Positions 20,425-31,547 of a DNA stretch of 64,000 bases are shown one piece after another. The stretch covers positions 38,196,663 through 38,260,662 of the forward strand of contig OX463848.1 in assembly GCA_949825065.1 (NCBI GenBank), written 5' to 3'. The notes below the pieces were generated by a model. That model was not told the DNA's origin. It saw only the letters and a program-made list of their open reading frames with translations, and made no database searches. The position numbers and the translations under genes were made by a program. The DNA is from Odontocerum albicorne (Eukaryota; Arthropoda; Insecta; Trichoptera; Odontoceridae). Within the stretch, counting starts at the first letter, position 1, and every line of letters starts with the position of its first letter.

Positions 20425-20708
20425 TGATACTGTAATTTATTTTTATCAAACACTGTTTATTCCACTTTTTTGTGACGGAATAACCCTACCGGTTTCAAGG
20501 CTTTCACCTCATCTTTAGGGGAGCGCAAACAATACTTCAGGGGAGCGCAAACAAGTCTTGTTTGCGCTCCCCTGAAGATGAGGTGAAAGCCTTGAAACCG
20601 GTAGGGTTATACCGTTACAAAAAAGTGGAATAAACAGTGTTTGATAAAAATAAATTACAATCTCTTTAAACCTCCACAACGTTAATGCCTTAACTATAAA
20701 CAACATAA
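20425..20708. mobile_element. FB-G copy 1, fold-back element
   Basis: The arms are near-perfect inverted repeats of about 110 bp: left AAACACTGTTTATTCCACTT then CCTACCGGTTTCAAGG; right CCTTGAAACCGGTAGGG then AAGTGGAATAAACAGTGTTT. The loop contains repeated GGGGAGCGCAAACAA blocks in both orientations. It continues to the right through AACGTTAATGCCTTAACTAT. No transposase. Confidence 0.8.
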
Positions 20709-21280
20709 AATGATACTGTTTATTTTTTTTCCAAGAAAATACGAAAAATTAATATTTCTTGAACGTTATTCGAGTATATTAATAATAATATAAAGATAAA
20801 TTTTCATAGAATAAATAAAACTGAGAAATAAAATAAAACGTATTATGTTAGAAATATTACAGTTTTCACTCTGCGGGAGTGTATTTGAATCCATTATCAT
20901 TGGTTGTCGATCAATGCACCGGATCAGTCTAAATCGCTAGAAGTCGTGTTGTTTAGTTATTTATGCGCATCTGCGTGTTAATGTATTGATAAGGATGCTG
21001 GATGCAGAGATGCAACATCCGAGATGGATCCAAGAACCAGACTAGCGGCGTCTGTCGGTCGTTTTGCATGCCCGCCCATACAAGTTGATCGAGCTGTACC
21101 GTGCTAGATCTAGCTAGGGCTGGAGATCGCAGACACGAGGAATGCAAAAACCGAAGGCTAGAAACCGTTTATATTTTGGATTTTTTATTTCAGAAAATAC
21201 AAACTAACAATGTGAACATGTAGGTGTGAGCCATGGTACGGGAAGACTAGAAAAAGTGGGATCGTTGTGCTCTAAGATTT
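20709..21280. other. Spacer with unidentified GC-richer patch
   Basis: 20709-20940 is AT-rich. 20950-21180 is more GC-rich and holds a 64-codon minus-strand ORF with no recognised motif. Nothing else seen. Confidence 0.35.
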
Positions 21281-21284
21281 TTTT

Positions 21285-21482
21285 AGCGCTGTTTGTAGTT
21301 GTAGGCTTGATTCATGCTGGAGACAATTTTTTTAAACTAATTTCAGTCTGGTTTTGACTTAAGACCTTTATACACACACAAACACTCTTCTGTATGGTTG
21401 GAAGAGATTGCCATGTGGCAATAAGTCCACCAGGTTGTACTGTATACAATGAAAGTGTAATACAATACAATGCAATAAGGTG
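21285..21482 (+). mobile_element. SINE-J copy with complete tail
   Basis: Degenerate head, body TTTCAGTCTGGTTTTGACTT, then the best family tail: TGGTTGGAAGAGATTGCCAT, TGGCAATAAGTCCACCAGG and GTACTGTATACAATGAAAG, ending TAATACAATACAAT. It faces another SINE-J on the minus strand about 100 bp away. Confidence 0.8.
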
Positions 21483-21587
21483 CAGTAGGTAGGTAAGCTT
21501 AAAATGACAAAACTGACATATCTTGTCCTTATACAAGAGTGAAAACCGTAAAAACCATTTAGGTAGGTATTTACTCATTAATGGGTA

Positions 21588-21785
21588 GCATTGTATTATA
21601 CTTTCATTGCAACTTGACGGGTAAATTGTTATATCGTATTTTCTTTCAACCATTTAGAAATATATTAAAAAATAACACAAGTGAAAACCAATCTAGAACT
21701 GTTTCAATAAAATTTGAACACCGACGACAATCGAGTCTTAAAGAGTAGGAAGATAGGCGTATTGCCAACCAGGCTAAGGAGGTAG
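21588..21785 (-). mobile_element. SINE-J copy, minus strand
   Basis: The complement shows the tail (ATTGTATTATACTTTCATTG, then AACTTGACGGG) followed by a diverged body and a head remnant (GCCAACCAGGCTAAGGAGGT). Tail-to-tail with the copy at 21285. Confidence 0.6.
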
Positions 21786-21809
21786 TATAAATAATATTAC
21801 TTTATGTTG

Positions 21810-22122
21810 TTTATAGTTATGTATTAACGACATTGTAATTTATTTTTATCAAACACTGTTTATTCCACTTTTTTGTAACGATCCGAACATCTGGTGAACA
21901 GTTATATCCCAAAAATCTCTCCGATCTTGGCCAAAATCGTCCCATTCCTCCCTCACCCCTCAGCCTCCAACCGTTGAAGCGTGTATATCGGTACCAGTTC
22001 GAACAGCATTTAGTCTTGTTTGTGCTACCCTGAAGATGAGGTGAAAGCCTTGAAACCGGTAGGGTTATACCGTTACAAAAAAGTGGAATAAACAGTGTTT
22101 GATAAAAATAAATAACAAATAT
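21810..22122. mobile_element. FB-G copy 2 with foreign insert in the left arm
   Basis: The left arm (AAACACTGTTTATTCCACTT) breaks off at about 21878 and the next about 80 bp (CGAACATCTGGTGAACAG to TCGTCCCATT) match an unrelated repeat at 52555-52625. The right arm resumes with CTGAAGATGAGGTGAAAGCC and is complete to about 22119. Confidence 0.7.
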
Positions 22123-22214
22123 TACCTTAAATTGATATAAAATTATACACTAAGTTGCTCTTTATTGCTTAAATACTTAGAGATGACTGAAAATGGATTA
22201 AATATATGAGTATA

Positions 22215-23640
22215 CTTTTGACTTTTTATTTAAAGTTTCTGTTTTATTGTTTAAAATAATTTAAACTGAACAAAATGAAATATATAGGTATCACTTAAAT
22301 TTTTTATGTCAAGTTACCGTTTTACTGCTTAAAATAATGGAATAAAATTAAAATTGAACATAATGAAATATGAATAACTATTTAATTTTTTTATGTAAAA
22401 TTGCTGTTTTATTGTTTAAAATAATGGAATATAATTCAAACTGAATGAAATGAAATACGTATAACACATACAACTTTATTGTCAAGGTGCTGTTTTATTG
22501 CTTAAAATAATGGAATATACTTTAAACTAAACCTAATGAAATATGAATCACACTTATGATGTTTTATGTCAAGTTGCTGTTTTATTGTTTAAAATAATGG
22601 AACATAATTTAAACTGAACGTAATGAAATAAAATTAAAACTGAACCTTATGAAATATGAATCACGATTCAATTGTTTATGTCAAATCGCTGTTTTATTGT
22701 TTAAAATAATGGAATCTAATTGAAACTGAATCAAATGCAATACGTATCACACATACGATTTTTTTGTCAAATTGCTGTTTTATTGTTTAAAATAATAGAA
22801 TATACTTGAAACTATGCCTAATGAAACATGAATCACACTTATGATTTTGATGTCAAGTTAACCGTTTTCTTGCTTAAAATAATGGAACATACTTTAAACT
22901 GAACCTAATGAAATATGAATCACGTTTTTAATTTTTTATGTCAAATTTCTGTTTCATTGTTTAAAATAATGGAATTTATTTGAAACTGAATCAAATGTAA
23001 TACGCAACATATAATAAATACGATTTTTTTTGTCAAGTTGCTTAAAATAATGGAATATACTTTAAACTAAACCTAATGAAATACGAGTATGTATCACACT
23101 TATGATGTTTTATGTCAAGTTGCTGTTTTATTGTTTGAAATAATGGAACATAATTTAAACTGAACGTAATGAAATATGAATCACGTTTTTGTTTTTTTTT
23201 AAGTCAAGTTGCTGTTTTACTGTTAAAATAATGGAATATAATTGAAACTGAATCAAATAAAATACGCAACATATAACACATACGATTTTTTTGTCAAGTT
23301 GCTTACAATAATGGAATATATTGTACTTTAAACTAAACCTAATGAAATATGAATCACACTTATGTTTTATGTCAAGTTGCTGTTTTATTCTTTAAAATAA
23401 AGGAACATAATTTAAACTGAACGTAATGAAATATGAATCACGTTTTTGTTTTTTTTTTATGTCAAGTTGCTGTTTTACTGTTTAAAATAATGAAACATAA
23501 TTTAAACTGAACCTAATGAAACATGAATCACGTTTTTTTTATTTTTTAAGTCAAGTTGCTGTTTTATTGCTTAAAGGTATAGATTATAATTGAAATTGAA
23601 CAAAATGAAAAATAAATCACGCTTTTGATTTCTTATGTAT
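22215..23640. repeat. Satellite array with three-unit higher-order structure
   Basis: About 16 units of roughly 80-110 bp, each with the core GCTGTTTTATTGTTTAAAATAA and TGGAATATA. Units differ in their second half and fall into three types: A (CTGAATCAAAT ... CACATACGATTTTTTTGTCA), B (AACCTAATGAAATATGAATC then CACTTATGATGTTTTATGTC) and C (GAACGTAATGAAATATGAAT then CACGTTTTT). From about 22425 the order is A-B-C repeated four times, then C-like and a decayed unit. In the last two rounds the B unit has lost the TGTTTTATTG part, so the three-unit block itself was duplicated. One B unit carries a 6-bp insertion at 23082-23089. Confidence 0.85.
23082..23089. other. TACGAGTA scar in a satellite unit
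   Basis: Sister units read GAAATATGAATCAC; this unit reads GAAATACGAGTATGTATCAC. Removing CGAGTA restores the unit length exactly (with one substitution). It fits a TA-CGAG-TA excision footprint. Confidence 0.75.
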
Positions 23641-23644
23641 TTAC

Positions 23645-24080
23645 CTCGAACCATTATCCACAATGCAATGCAAGTATTTTTGTACTAAGCTCACGATTGC
23701 CTATTATCATTTATTAGCCCTGATGATCAGCGATTGTGGGGTGCGATACATTATTGAGTTGTTTACTACTGTTTCGTAAAAAAAATAACTCAGGATATAG
23801 GCATGTAAAGATGTGCCTTAGGGAAACAAAGATACAAAGCACAAGAACTGATTGCGGAATTTAAAAAAATGTTTTATGGCTTGTAAAAGAAACAAGAATG
23901 GATGACATAGTAAAGAAAAAGATTCACAGCAGTTGATTAAGTGATAATGAAAGGAGAATGTGTTTTTTTTTAATTAGAAAAGAGTTTTGTGCTGATCAGA
24001 TACACCAATATAAAAGGTCCATAAAAATAAACTGATGACTAGAAAAATAAAAGTTTTTCTTCGCATTAAATGATTTAAAC
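23645..24080. other. No recognisable gene
   Basis: AT-rich spacer between the satellite and SINE-S. Confidence 0.5.
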
Positions 24081-24084
24081 GTTT

Positions 24085-24437
24085 CTCATGCTGTCGTCGT
24101 TGCAGGACCTCGTAGTCTAGGACCCCCTCGCCATTCCAACGTCAATGAAGTCAGAAAGCGATGTTGTGCCGTGGAGTTTTGTTTCTTTTTTTTATTCATA
24201 TAAGTGAGTGAGCCATTGAACACCAGCAAACTCACTGTATCCGATGGAACATCGAAGTGAGCACACCAACTACAGTTTTTTTTTAAATAACAGATATGAC
24301 CGAAGTCATAGGTATCTTCTTACCCCCCGAATCTAGGTGGATAAAATGCTTGTATCATTCGAGGGGAGTAGCACAGCGCAGAGTTCGAACCGGAAACCTT
24401 GTTCACGGTAATCCAGTGGGTTACCACGCAGCCATGC
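24085..24437 (-). mobile_element. SINE-S copy 1, minus strand
   Basis: On the complement a tRNA-like head lies near 24375-24430 with B-box relative GGTTCGAACTC (complement of GAGTTCGAACCGG). The body includes the ATGACCGAAGTCATAGGTAT block and the CGCCATTCCAACGTCAATGA block. Shared with copies at 25137, 61005 and 63065. It is non-coding and depends on a LINE for movement. Confidence 0.75.
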
Positions 24438-24639
24438 ACCTCAATATAAAAGGAATATTAAAAAGGAGCTAATAGAGAAATAAAAGCTCGGCTTAGCATG
24501 AAATGTCTTTAAATGTTTTTCAAATAATAAATAAAAAACAAACCAAATACTTAAAATATTTTTATGCCATAAAATTTAATTTAGTCAGATTATACGGTTA
24601 TCGTAAATGGAAAACCTGTGTTTTAGTTAAATCACTTAA

Positions 24640-25123
24640 TGTCTTAAAACATCCACAGATTTATCTCTTTAAATATAAATAATATCGATATAGTGAAAGG
24701 AGAGGGAACTAGTTGATACAACCATAATATTGAGCATTCCCCATACTGCATTTAAATTTTTTTTAAAACATCCACAGATGTATCTCTTTAAATAAAAATA
24801 ATATCAATCAAGTGAAAGGAGAGGGAAGTAGTTGATGCAACCATAATATTGAGCATTCCCCTATATTGCATTTAAAAAAATGTCTCAAAACATCCACAGT
24901 TTTATCTCCTTAAATATAAATAATATCGATATAGTGAAAGGAGAGAGAAGTAGTTGATGCAACCATAATACTGAGCATTCCCACATATTTCATTTAAAAA
25001 AAATGTCTTAAAACATCCACAGTTTTATCTCCTTAAATATAAATAATATCGATATCGTGAAATGAGAGGGAAGTGGTTGATGCAACCGTAATATTGAGCA
25101 TTCCCCCATATTGCATTTAAAAA
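24640..25123. repeat. Tandem array, four units of about 120 bp
   Basis: Each unit contains AACATCCACAGATTTATCTC, TAATATCGATATAGTGAAAG, GAGAGGGAAGTAGTTGATGC and ATATTGAGCATTCCCC. Unit starts are near 24648, 24767, 24889 and 25011. Similarity is high (few substitutions per unit), so the array is recent. It ends where SINE-S copy 2 begins. Confidence 0.9.
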
Positions 25124-25136
25124 AAATATTTATAGA

Positions 25137-25292
25137 ACAGATATGACCGAAGTCATAGGTATTCTTATGTCAACGAACACTAGGCGGAAAATGCAGCTGT
25201 GTCGTTCGAGCAGAGTAGCACAGCGCGGGGTTAGAACCTACGACCTTCAGCACGGAAGTCCAGTGCATTACCGCTCGACCATGCCTCTCTCG
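25137..25292 (-). mobile_element. SINE-S copy 2, 5' head only, minus strand
   Basis: Complement of GGGGTTAGAACCTACGACCT and GGAAGTCCAGTGCATTACCG is the tRNA-like head (A-box relative: ATGGTCGAGCGGTAATGCAC). It matches 24310-24430 and 61260-61400. Immediately followed by SINE-J on the same strand. Confidence 0.75.
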
Positions 25293-25500
25293 ATTGTATT
25301 ACATTTTAGTTGTATACAGAACAACCTTGCGGGCTTACTGCCCTGTATCAATATCTTCCAACCAACCAGAAAGATGTTAAAGAGGTCTTAAATAAAACTC
25401 AGACTGGAATCCTTCTAAAAAAAGGGTTCCAACGGGAATCGTACCCGTAACCTACGGGCTGAGAGACAAGCGTTTTACCAACTAGACCACGATGGTTACC
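25293..25500 (-). mobile_element. SINE-J copy, full length, minus strand
   Basis: On the complement: head ending GGTTACGGGTACGATTCCCG, body GGATTCCAGTCTGAGTTT, tail TCTGGTTGGTTGGAAGATAT then GGCAGTAAGCCCGCAAGG, ending in a pyrimidine/A-rich stretch. One of the better-preserved copies. Confidence 0.8.
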
Positions 25501-25845
25501 CATAATGCATTTGTATAAAATCATATTTTGTTTTAAAAGAACTACAATAAAATAATGTTTTTAGGCTTACGCGGCTCTTCGTATAATTTGGAAAAGGTTT
25601 TCCGGAGAGTTTTACCCTGTGTTTTGGTATTAGAAAACTGGCGAATTTGACTAAGAACAAACCCTGAAAATTATAACTGAAACATTTTTGAAATGTTGGC
25701 ATAATGAGTTAAACCACGCGGTAAAACATTCCGAAGAATCTTATCTAACTGATACAATAAAAAAACTATAAATTTTTAATATCCATAATAAATAAATTTA
25801 ATATCCATAGTAAATAAATTAATAAATTTTAATAAATAAATTAAT
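25501..25845. other. No recognisable gene
   Basis: AT-rich, with duplicated AATATCCATAGTAAATAAATT-like stretches near 25780-25830. Confidence 0.5.
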
Positions 25846-25848
25846 TAA

Positions 25849-26216
25849 ATCACCTGTGTGCGACCTATCCTCACATATGGCATCGAAGCGAGGGCGGACA
25901 CTGTCAGGACAAAAAGTAAGCTAAGGACAACGTATATGAGAACTCTGCGCACTATTGCTGGAAAGACTTTGCGTGATCGTGTAAGGAACACCACAATCCG
26001 AGAGGTCTGTGAGGTCCAAGATGTGGTCAGATGGGGACGACAGCGTCGATGATACTGGTACCAACATGTACAGAGAATGAATTCCACAAGAATTCCATAC
26101 ATAGCTCTGCATGGGGTGCCGGATGGACGGCGTCCGCCAGGGAGACCCCCGAAACGATGGAGAGATAGCTGGAGCTCAGCATCACAGGACAATCCTGCAG
26201 TAATAGACTCTTGAGA
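25849..26216 (+). pseudogene. LINE-P (RTE-like) reverse transcriptase C-terminus
   Basis: The plus strand reads CVRPILTYGIEARADT, RTIAGKTLRDRVRNTTIREV, CEVQDVVRWGRQRR, a stop, then YWYQHVQRMNSTRIPY and VPDGRRPPGRPPKRWRDSWS. These are the ordered C-terminal blocks of a common insect LINE, probably RTE-like. It lacks the YADD core and has at least one in-frame stop. GC content is above the flanks. It ends with a GAAGAAGAAGAAGAA tail, as in RTE-type 3' ends. Confidence 0.85.
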
Positions 26217-26229
26217 GTCTACAGAAAGT

Positions 26230-26925
26230 TTAGGAAGAAGAAGAAGAATAAATTTTTAATATCCATATTTTTAATACGCTCAAGTACATCGCGCCATTTT
26301 TGTCATCCTTTGTAATTAATTGTATGTATTTCATAGTAAATTGATTTTGAATTTTTTCCGTATTTTTAGGATTCCCTAAAATTTTGTTAATTTTTATTAA
26401 CTGTCAACTTTAAAAGACATCGTTTGGTTATTATAACATATAGCGGTATCGCTTTAGGCGAAATCGTTAGAGAATATGCTGCGATTCGCAATAGCTAACT
26501 AGACCACATCAAAGGTGTAATTCCCCAGATCAATTACTATAATTTACCACTCGAATCACTGTAATTGCTAAATCGAGTCGTTGAATGTTATAAACGTTGA
26601 ATTTAGTTGAAGTCTTCACCTTAGAATGGCCGAGACTTATACAGTCAATTAGAGAAGAAAATAAATTGCTCAGAAGTAAAACATTTTTTTGTCGCCTTTC
26701 ATCTTTTGAAAGAAATTCAGACCACAACGTGGAAAATATTTAATGAGTTGTTATATGGTATAATATACTTGGGAAAAAACTACAGAAATACATTTTTTAA
26801 AGAAATTTAGCTAACAAGGGAAGAATATTAGAAAACTTTACTTGCATGCATTCCAATACAAAACAGGTTTGAAAGACAAATGTGAAATGACTTTCATACT
26901 CGTAGTTTGCTGGTACACAAAAGCT
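26230..26925. other. No recognisable gene
   Basis: AT-rich spacer; one octamer TACTCGTA at 26897-26904 just before the LINE-O fragment. Confidence 0.5.
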
Positions 26926-26929
26926 CAAA

Positions 26930-27428
26930 GAAAAATATGGAAGAGCTGAACTATCATCATCAAGACGAAAATACATCTATTTAAATCTCTCGTCTTTGCA
27001 ATATTCCTGTATGACGCGGAGAGTTTGGACTCTGAGAGCAAGCGAGAAACATAGAATAGATGCATTTGAAATGTGGTGCTGGAGAAGGTTATTACGAATT
27101 CCATGGACAGCAAGACGAACTAACGCCTAAATACTCGAAGAACTGAGAAACACCGACAGATTGTCGACAGCATGCCTTCGACGAGTTCCCCAATTATTTG
27201 GGTATATTGCTTGTGGCCAAGGAGACAGTTTGGAGTGGTTTGTGATTACTGGAGACGTAGAAGAACGACGCACAAGAGGAAAAATCCCAATGCGTTCGAC
27301 TGATCAAGTAAAAAACACAACTGGGCAACCCTTAATAATTATCCTGCGAGTCGCGCAGCGCAGGAATGGATTGAGAGGTGTCGTCAGAGGTCATCATGAG
27401 AGTTACGATGCTCAATCATGAGCTACAC
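26930..27428 (+). pseudogene. LINE-O fragment, C-terminal region
   Basis: Across three frames the plus strand reads FKSLVFAIFLYDAES, RIDAFEMWCWRRLLRIPWTA, RRTNA, LEELRNTDRLSTACLRRVP, FGYIACGQGDSLEWFVITGD, RTRGKIPMRSTDQVKN and VRGHHESYDAQS. These are the consecutive conserved blocks of an insect LINE C-terminus (family forms RRLLRIPWTARRTNA, RQGDSLE, GRSPMRWTDQ). Frameshifts and a stop after RRTNA show decay. Confidence 0.85.
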
Positions 27429-27454
27429 GACAGGATGGTGGTATATAAAACTTG

Positions 27455-27560
27455 AATAGTTTAAAGAAACCACCTTTATCAGACCAGCTTTTCTTTACGG
27501 ATCGGATTGCTGGAACACATACTATATATCTCTTATAAGAAGGGAGTGCATACTGCAGAA
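27455..27560 (+). pseudogene. Small LINE reverse-transcriptase fragment
   Basis: The plus strand reads FIRPAFLYGSDCWNTYY, the RPA-x-LYGS-x-CW block downstream of the catalytic core in several LINE clades. About 20 codons only; it follows the LINE-O fragment and may be of a different family. Confidence 0.55.
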
Positions 27561-29780
27561 ATATAATTATTGCTTCTATAGTCTGCGGGAGCCACGCTCA
27601 TAGATACATTTAAAAGTTCACATATTCGGAGGAACTTCAATGTTACTGTCATTGAGGAGAAAATAAAACAAATATTGATATAATGGCATGGGTACATGAT
27701 GACAATACTTGAAAGCCATATTTTTAGGCAGCTTATTAACATGAACCTCCTTTAACCATAAAATCGACGAAGACGTCTTAAAAATATATGAATGCCACAA
27801 AGATTAATAACGCTTTAAGTCAATAAACTTAAAAGAAACATTCCAAAAATAAAGGACAACGTCAATTTGAGGACGAGAAGAAGATTTGAGATAAGACTAG
27901 AAAGCAAAAATATTCAAATACCAAAGAGGGGTAGATTTGATAATATCTTGCTAGATTGCAATTCTGGTGTCGATAGTTCGATATCTAGCAAGTTGTTTTC
28001 CATCTTAATTTATTTAAGTATTGTAAATAAAGAGAATACGCGACAGTGGTATGAATTTCTTAATGGTGCTGCATAAGTCGTTTAGTTTGAATAAATGTCT
28101 GTTTGTGCTTCATTTACTTTATTTTCTGTTTCAACTCGCATTTCAATATCTCGTTCCACCTTTCCGTCGTCTGATAATAAATACACTATGATATACTTTC
28201 CACATGGTAAACTTTTTAATTTGTTTTATATACTATATTTTAGTTCACTATGTTTATTTTCATTTTTAATTAATCGTGTTGGATTAAAAGCGCTATGGAT
28301 ATTTTTATTTTTGATGTATTTGTGCCACATATAGTAAAATATATGTTTTCTATTTGTATATACATAAATGGTTTTCCGTTTTGATTTTGTGTTCAAGTTT
28401 TGATGTTTTACCCTTTTGTAGTTTTTTTTTTCTTTTTTTGTTATTTGATATGTTTTGATGTTTGTTTGATTGCTATTTAATTTGATTTTTTTGTGTATAT
28501 TTTCGAATATATGAACAAAAATTTTATCAAAAAATTTCATTTAGTCGGATCTTGATTCTCATAATACAACCCCTATTTACAAATGAGCTCATCCTGTTTT
28601 TCATCGTATTAGTGACTGATTTAATGATTGCAATATTGGATGCCGACATGTATATACCATAAATTTTTCGTATATTTTTTGTATGGGTCAAACCTCACAC
28701 CGCGATCTCGAGTGCGGTTAGATTTTTTCTTTCTGTTAGCCAGTTTTCAAGAGAGCACGCACACTAACAACCCCCCCCACCCCGCAGTCTATGGTGCAAA
28801 ATTTAATATTCACTTCCCACAAAAATCAAACAAGTAAGAAATTCGAAACTTTATTCGGCTTTTTAATGTCTTTTGTTATTCTGAATGCGTTGTTTTTATC
28901 TGTTAATAAAAGAAGAACGAACGAACGAAAAAGAGTTATATTAATGTTGCAAGTAAGAATAACGTGTGATTTAAATAAATAAATAAATATAGGTTTATTG
29001 ATAGCAACCTAGTATGTTCATAATACATTTAAATATACTTCAAGAATACATAAATTATAGAGAATACATTAAAGACAGAAGCTATCAAAAGATCTGGGCT
29101 CATCTAATAACATCCCCCTGACCAAGATATACCCCACCAATATAGAGCGAGCACAGCCACGAGGACAACAGATGTTTTTCAGCCCACACCCACATGTAGA
29201 ATAAGGAGAGAAAATAAATAGATAGCAGAAAAATAAACAAATCCACAAATACCGCCTCAGATCAATTCAAACAAACAAATAAAGGTTCCCTGACAGCAAC
29301 ACAATGTGTACATAGAGTATAAGGGAAACCCCGCTTTCACGTGCCCGGAATTCACGTTTTCCCGCTATTTGTGTTCAATTTTTACAATCCCGTTTTCCCA
29401 ATTCCCATTTCATGGATTAACTTTTCAACTGTCGTGTCAGCATAGCTTTGTTGGAAGTTTTGGCAAAGCCACGAAAGCTTTATGAATTATATTGTAATTT
29501 TTAAAATTTGTTAGTTAGCAAAATGACGATGTATACAATTCATATTCTTATAATTCGCATGTTGCACTTAACTAATTTATATCTGGAGACGATGCAAATG
29601 CAAGTGTTCATTTTTTATCATATCAATCGATGGAAATACGAGTACATTATTATGTTAACATATGTCTGTCTTTCTAGCACATTGAAATATACGTCATCGT
29701 ATTTTACCTTTTGAAACTTGGGAGTGAATCCTGTGCATTAGCATATTAAACATTGTACTAGATATTGATTGGTTATGTAA
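27561..29780. other. No recognisable gene
   Basis: Long AT-rich stretch. T-rich minus/plus chance ORFs occur at 28095-28540. Related short motifs (TTTATTGATAGCAACCTAGT near 28993 and CCTGACAGCAACACAATGTG near 29288) suggest a decayed duplicate. One octamer lies at 29637-29644. No exon or RNA gene seen. Confidence 0.45.
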
Positions 29781-29787
29781 AAATATG

Positions 29788-29881
29788 CCAGCCATCACAC
29801 CCCTCTCATTAAAATATGCCAGCCATCACACTCCTCTCATTAAAATATGCCAGCCATCACACCCCTCTCATTAAAATATTT
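29788..29881. repeat. 31-bp triplication
   Basis: Three almost identical copies of AAAATATGCCAGCCATCACA followed by CCCCTCTCATT. One base differs in the middle copy. Recent local duplication. Confidence 0.9.
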
Positions 29882-29911
29882 TTGCATGCTTTAGATTTAA
29901 TATTTGTAATA

Positions 29912-30476
29912 AAGGGTCTTTCAAATCTTTCAAATTTAGCGTTTTTTTTTATTCTTGGATAAAATACAGATGGTGTCGTGAATTTGCCTGAGTCTTGTAA
30001 AATTTGAGAAGTGTAAGGTATGATATTTATAAAAATGAAGTCGTATACAATACAACAACGCGTTCAAATTGTTGAATTATCTTATGTATTGTAATCTCCG
30101 GAAACGATGATGTTAATTGGCCACCAAGATCATGTAATCTGACACTGTTGGACTATTTTCTCTGGCGTTATGTGAAAAACCAGGTCTATAAGAATGACCC
30201 CCAATCAATTCCTGAGCTGAAGGACGAAATTATTCGCATTATTGGTGAGTTAGAACCGCAATTATGCCAAAATGTCATCGAAAATGTTGACAAAAGAGTG
30301 GACATCTGTGGAGCTGCAAGAGGTGAACATTTGGCGAATATTGTTTTTTGTGTTTAAATGTTATACACTATACTTCAATGAGCATGATGACGTTTTTGAA
30401 ATCAAAGCAAATTGTGTGTTTTATTCAAGAATTAAAAAAATTTGAATAAAAAAACCGCTCAATTCGAAAGACCCTT
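29912..30476 (+). mobile_element. MAR-B copy 2
   Basis: TA at 29910-29911 and 30477-30478; ends AAGGGTCTTTCAAAT and complement of ATTCGAAAGACCCTT. A plus-strand ORF (30148-30357) encodes the transposase C-terminus: MDYFLWRYVKNQVYKNDPQS, IPELKDEIIRIIGELEPQ, ARGEHLANIVFCV. Upstream, out of frame, lies the N-terminal start SYTIQQRVQIVELSYVL. The deletion point is the same as in copies 1 and 3. LDYFLW holds the last acidic residue of the DDE core; the other two are absent. Confidence 0.9.
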
Positions 30477-30609
30477 TATATAATTTATTTTTGCTTTATT
30501 AGCAAGTAAATGGTGTGTTTTATTATTTTTTGTCAAAATGAACATGTTATAATAATGAAAAAAAAATAATGTACTGTTTGTCGTTGAAAACTGTATTTTT
30601 TTAAGAGTA

Positions 30610-31035
30610 TTTTATGTTGCTTCTTAAAGCATGCCAAAGACGAAGCGAGCCTAATATCGGTTAGTAACTGGTTCCAGTCTCACTGCATGGATAACATAGT
30701 AAAGGCCGATGTGTAAAAAGAAGAGCGGTGAACTAAGAAAGCTAATAAACAATTCCTGTTTAAGCGTATCGTAAGTCCATGATCGAAAAGACACTGAATA
30801 TTTTCCGACAAATGAGAGGGGCGGCGGGACAGTTAAGGATATTATACAATAGATACAGTATAATAATCTGAAAAGTTCATTAAGTAACAATAATAGCACG
30901 CTCTAGAAGTGTGCGAGTGTTGTTGTATTTTAATGTGTGCTAATATTGCAACACGTGCAATTACGACAAACAAGTTCAGGGGTTTTAAACTCGAATATTT
31001 GATTAATGGGGCTGAAGACGACATTTTGCCCCGGT
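30610..31035 (-). pseudogene. LINE-K fragment, C-terminal region, minus strand
   Basis: The complement ends with the CTTTGGCATGCTTTAAGAAG block that closes the LINE-K ORF at 12065 and 55690. Upstream, broken frames hold SSAPLIKYSSLKPL, SHTSRACYYCYL and ENIQCLFDHGLTIR, in the position occupied in Jockey/CR1-type LINEs by the segment after the RT core. Decayed; the 3' UTR is missing. Confidence 0.5.
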
Positions 31036-31039
31036 CATG

Positions 31040-31545
31040 CTTTTCAATATGTCTAAATCACCAATTCGTATAATTTTAAGGGTGTCATACGAATAAATTG
31101 ATTGAGTCGCCATTTGTCAGTTTTTCTTCGTAGATCGACTCAATGATAAGTAAGCAAATATTTTTAATTGCAGTCAAGTATTCAATGACGATATGGTAAA
31201 TATGAAATGCTTTTTTAAAAAAAAATAAAGAAATCCTGGTAATTAAAATGTTCGTTTAGAATACATTCAAAAACTTACAATACACTTCAACCGGTTTAGA
31301 TCTTTAATGTGATACGATGAGGTAACATGCTACTCGTATGCAACCTCCTTTTCTTCATTAGTAAATAGACAAGTTTTATCCTTATCATACCAATATATAT
31401 TATAATAAACTCCTGAAGTTTATTTCGCCCATGAAATCGAATATACTCGTACGTTGGATTCCATACCAATAGTCATTACATTTCACATAAGATATGGAAG
31501 ATATAAGAAATTAACAATAAAACTGATGTCATCTTGAACATGTCT
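31040..31545. other. No recognisable gene
   Basis: AT-rich spacer with two TACTCGTA octamers (31331-31338 and 31444-31451). Confidence 0.5.
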
Positions 31546-31547
31546 AA

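Noticed and set aside
25858..26192. Overlapping ORFs on both strands as separate genes
   Set aside because: Only the plus strand carries conserved LINE-P motifs; the minus-strand frames are shadows caused by the higher GC content.
28095..28540. Hydrophobic ORFs on both strands as membrane proteins
   Set aside because: T-rich DNA automatically gives Phe/Leu/Ile-rich frames; no signal peptide plus domain pattern and no homologous copy.
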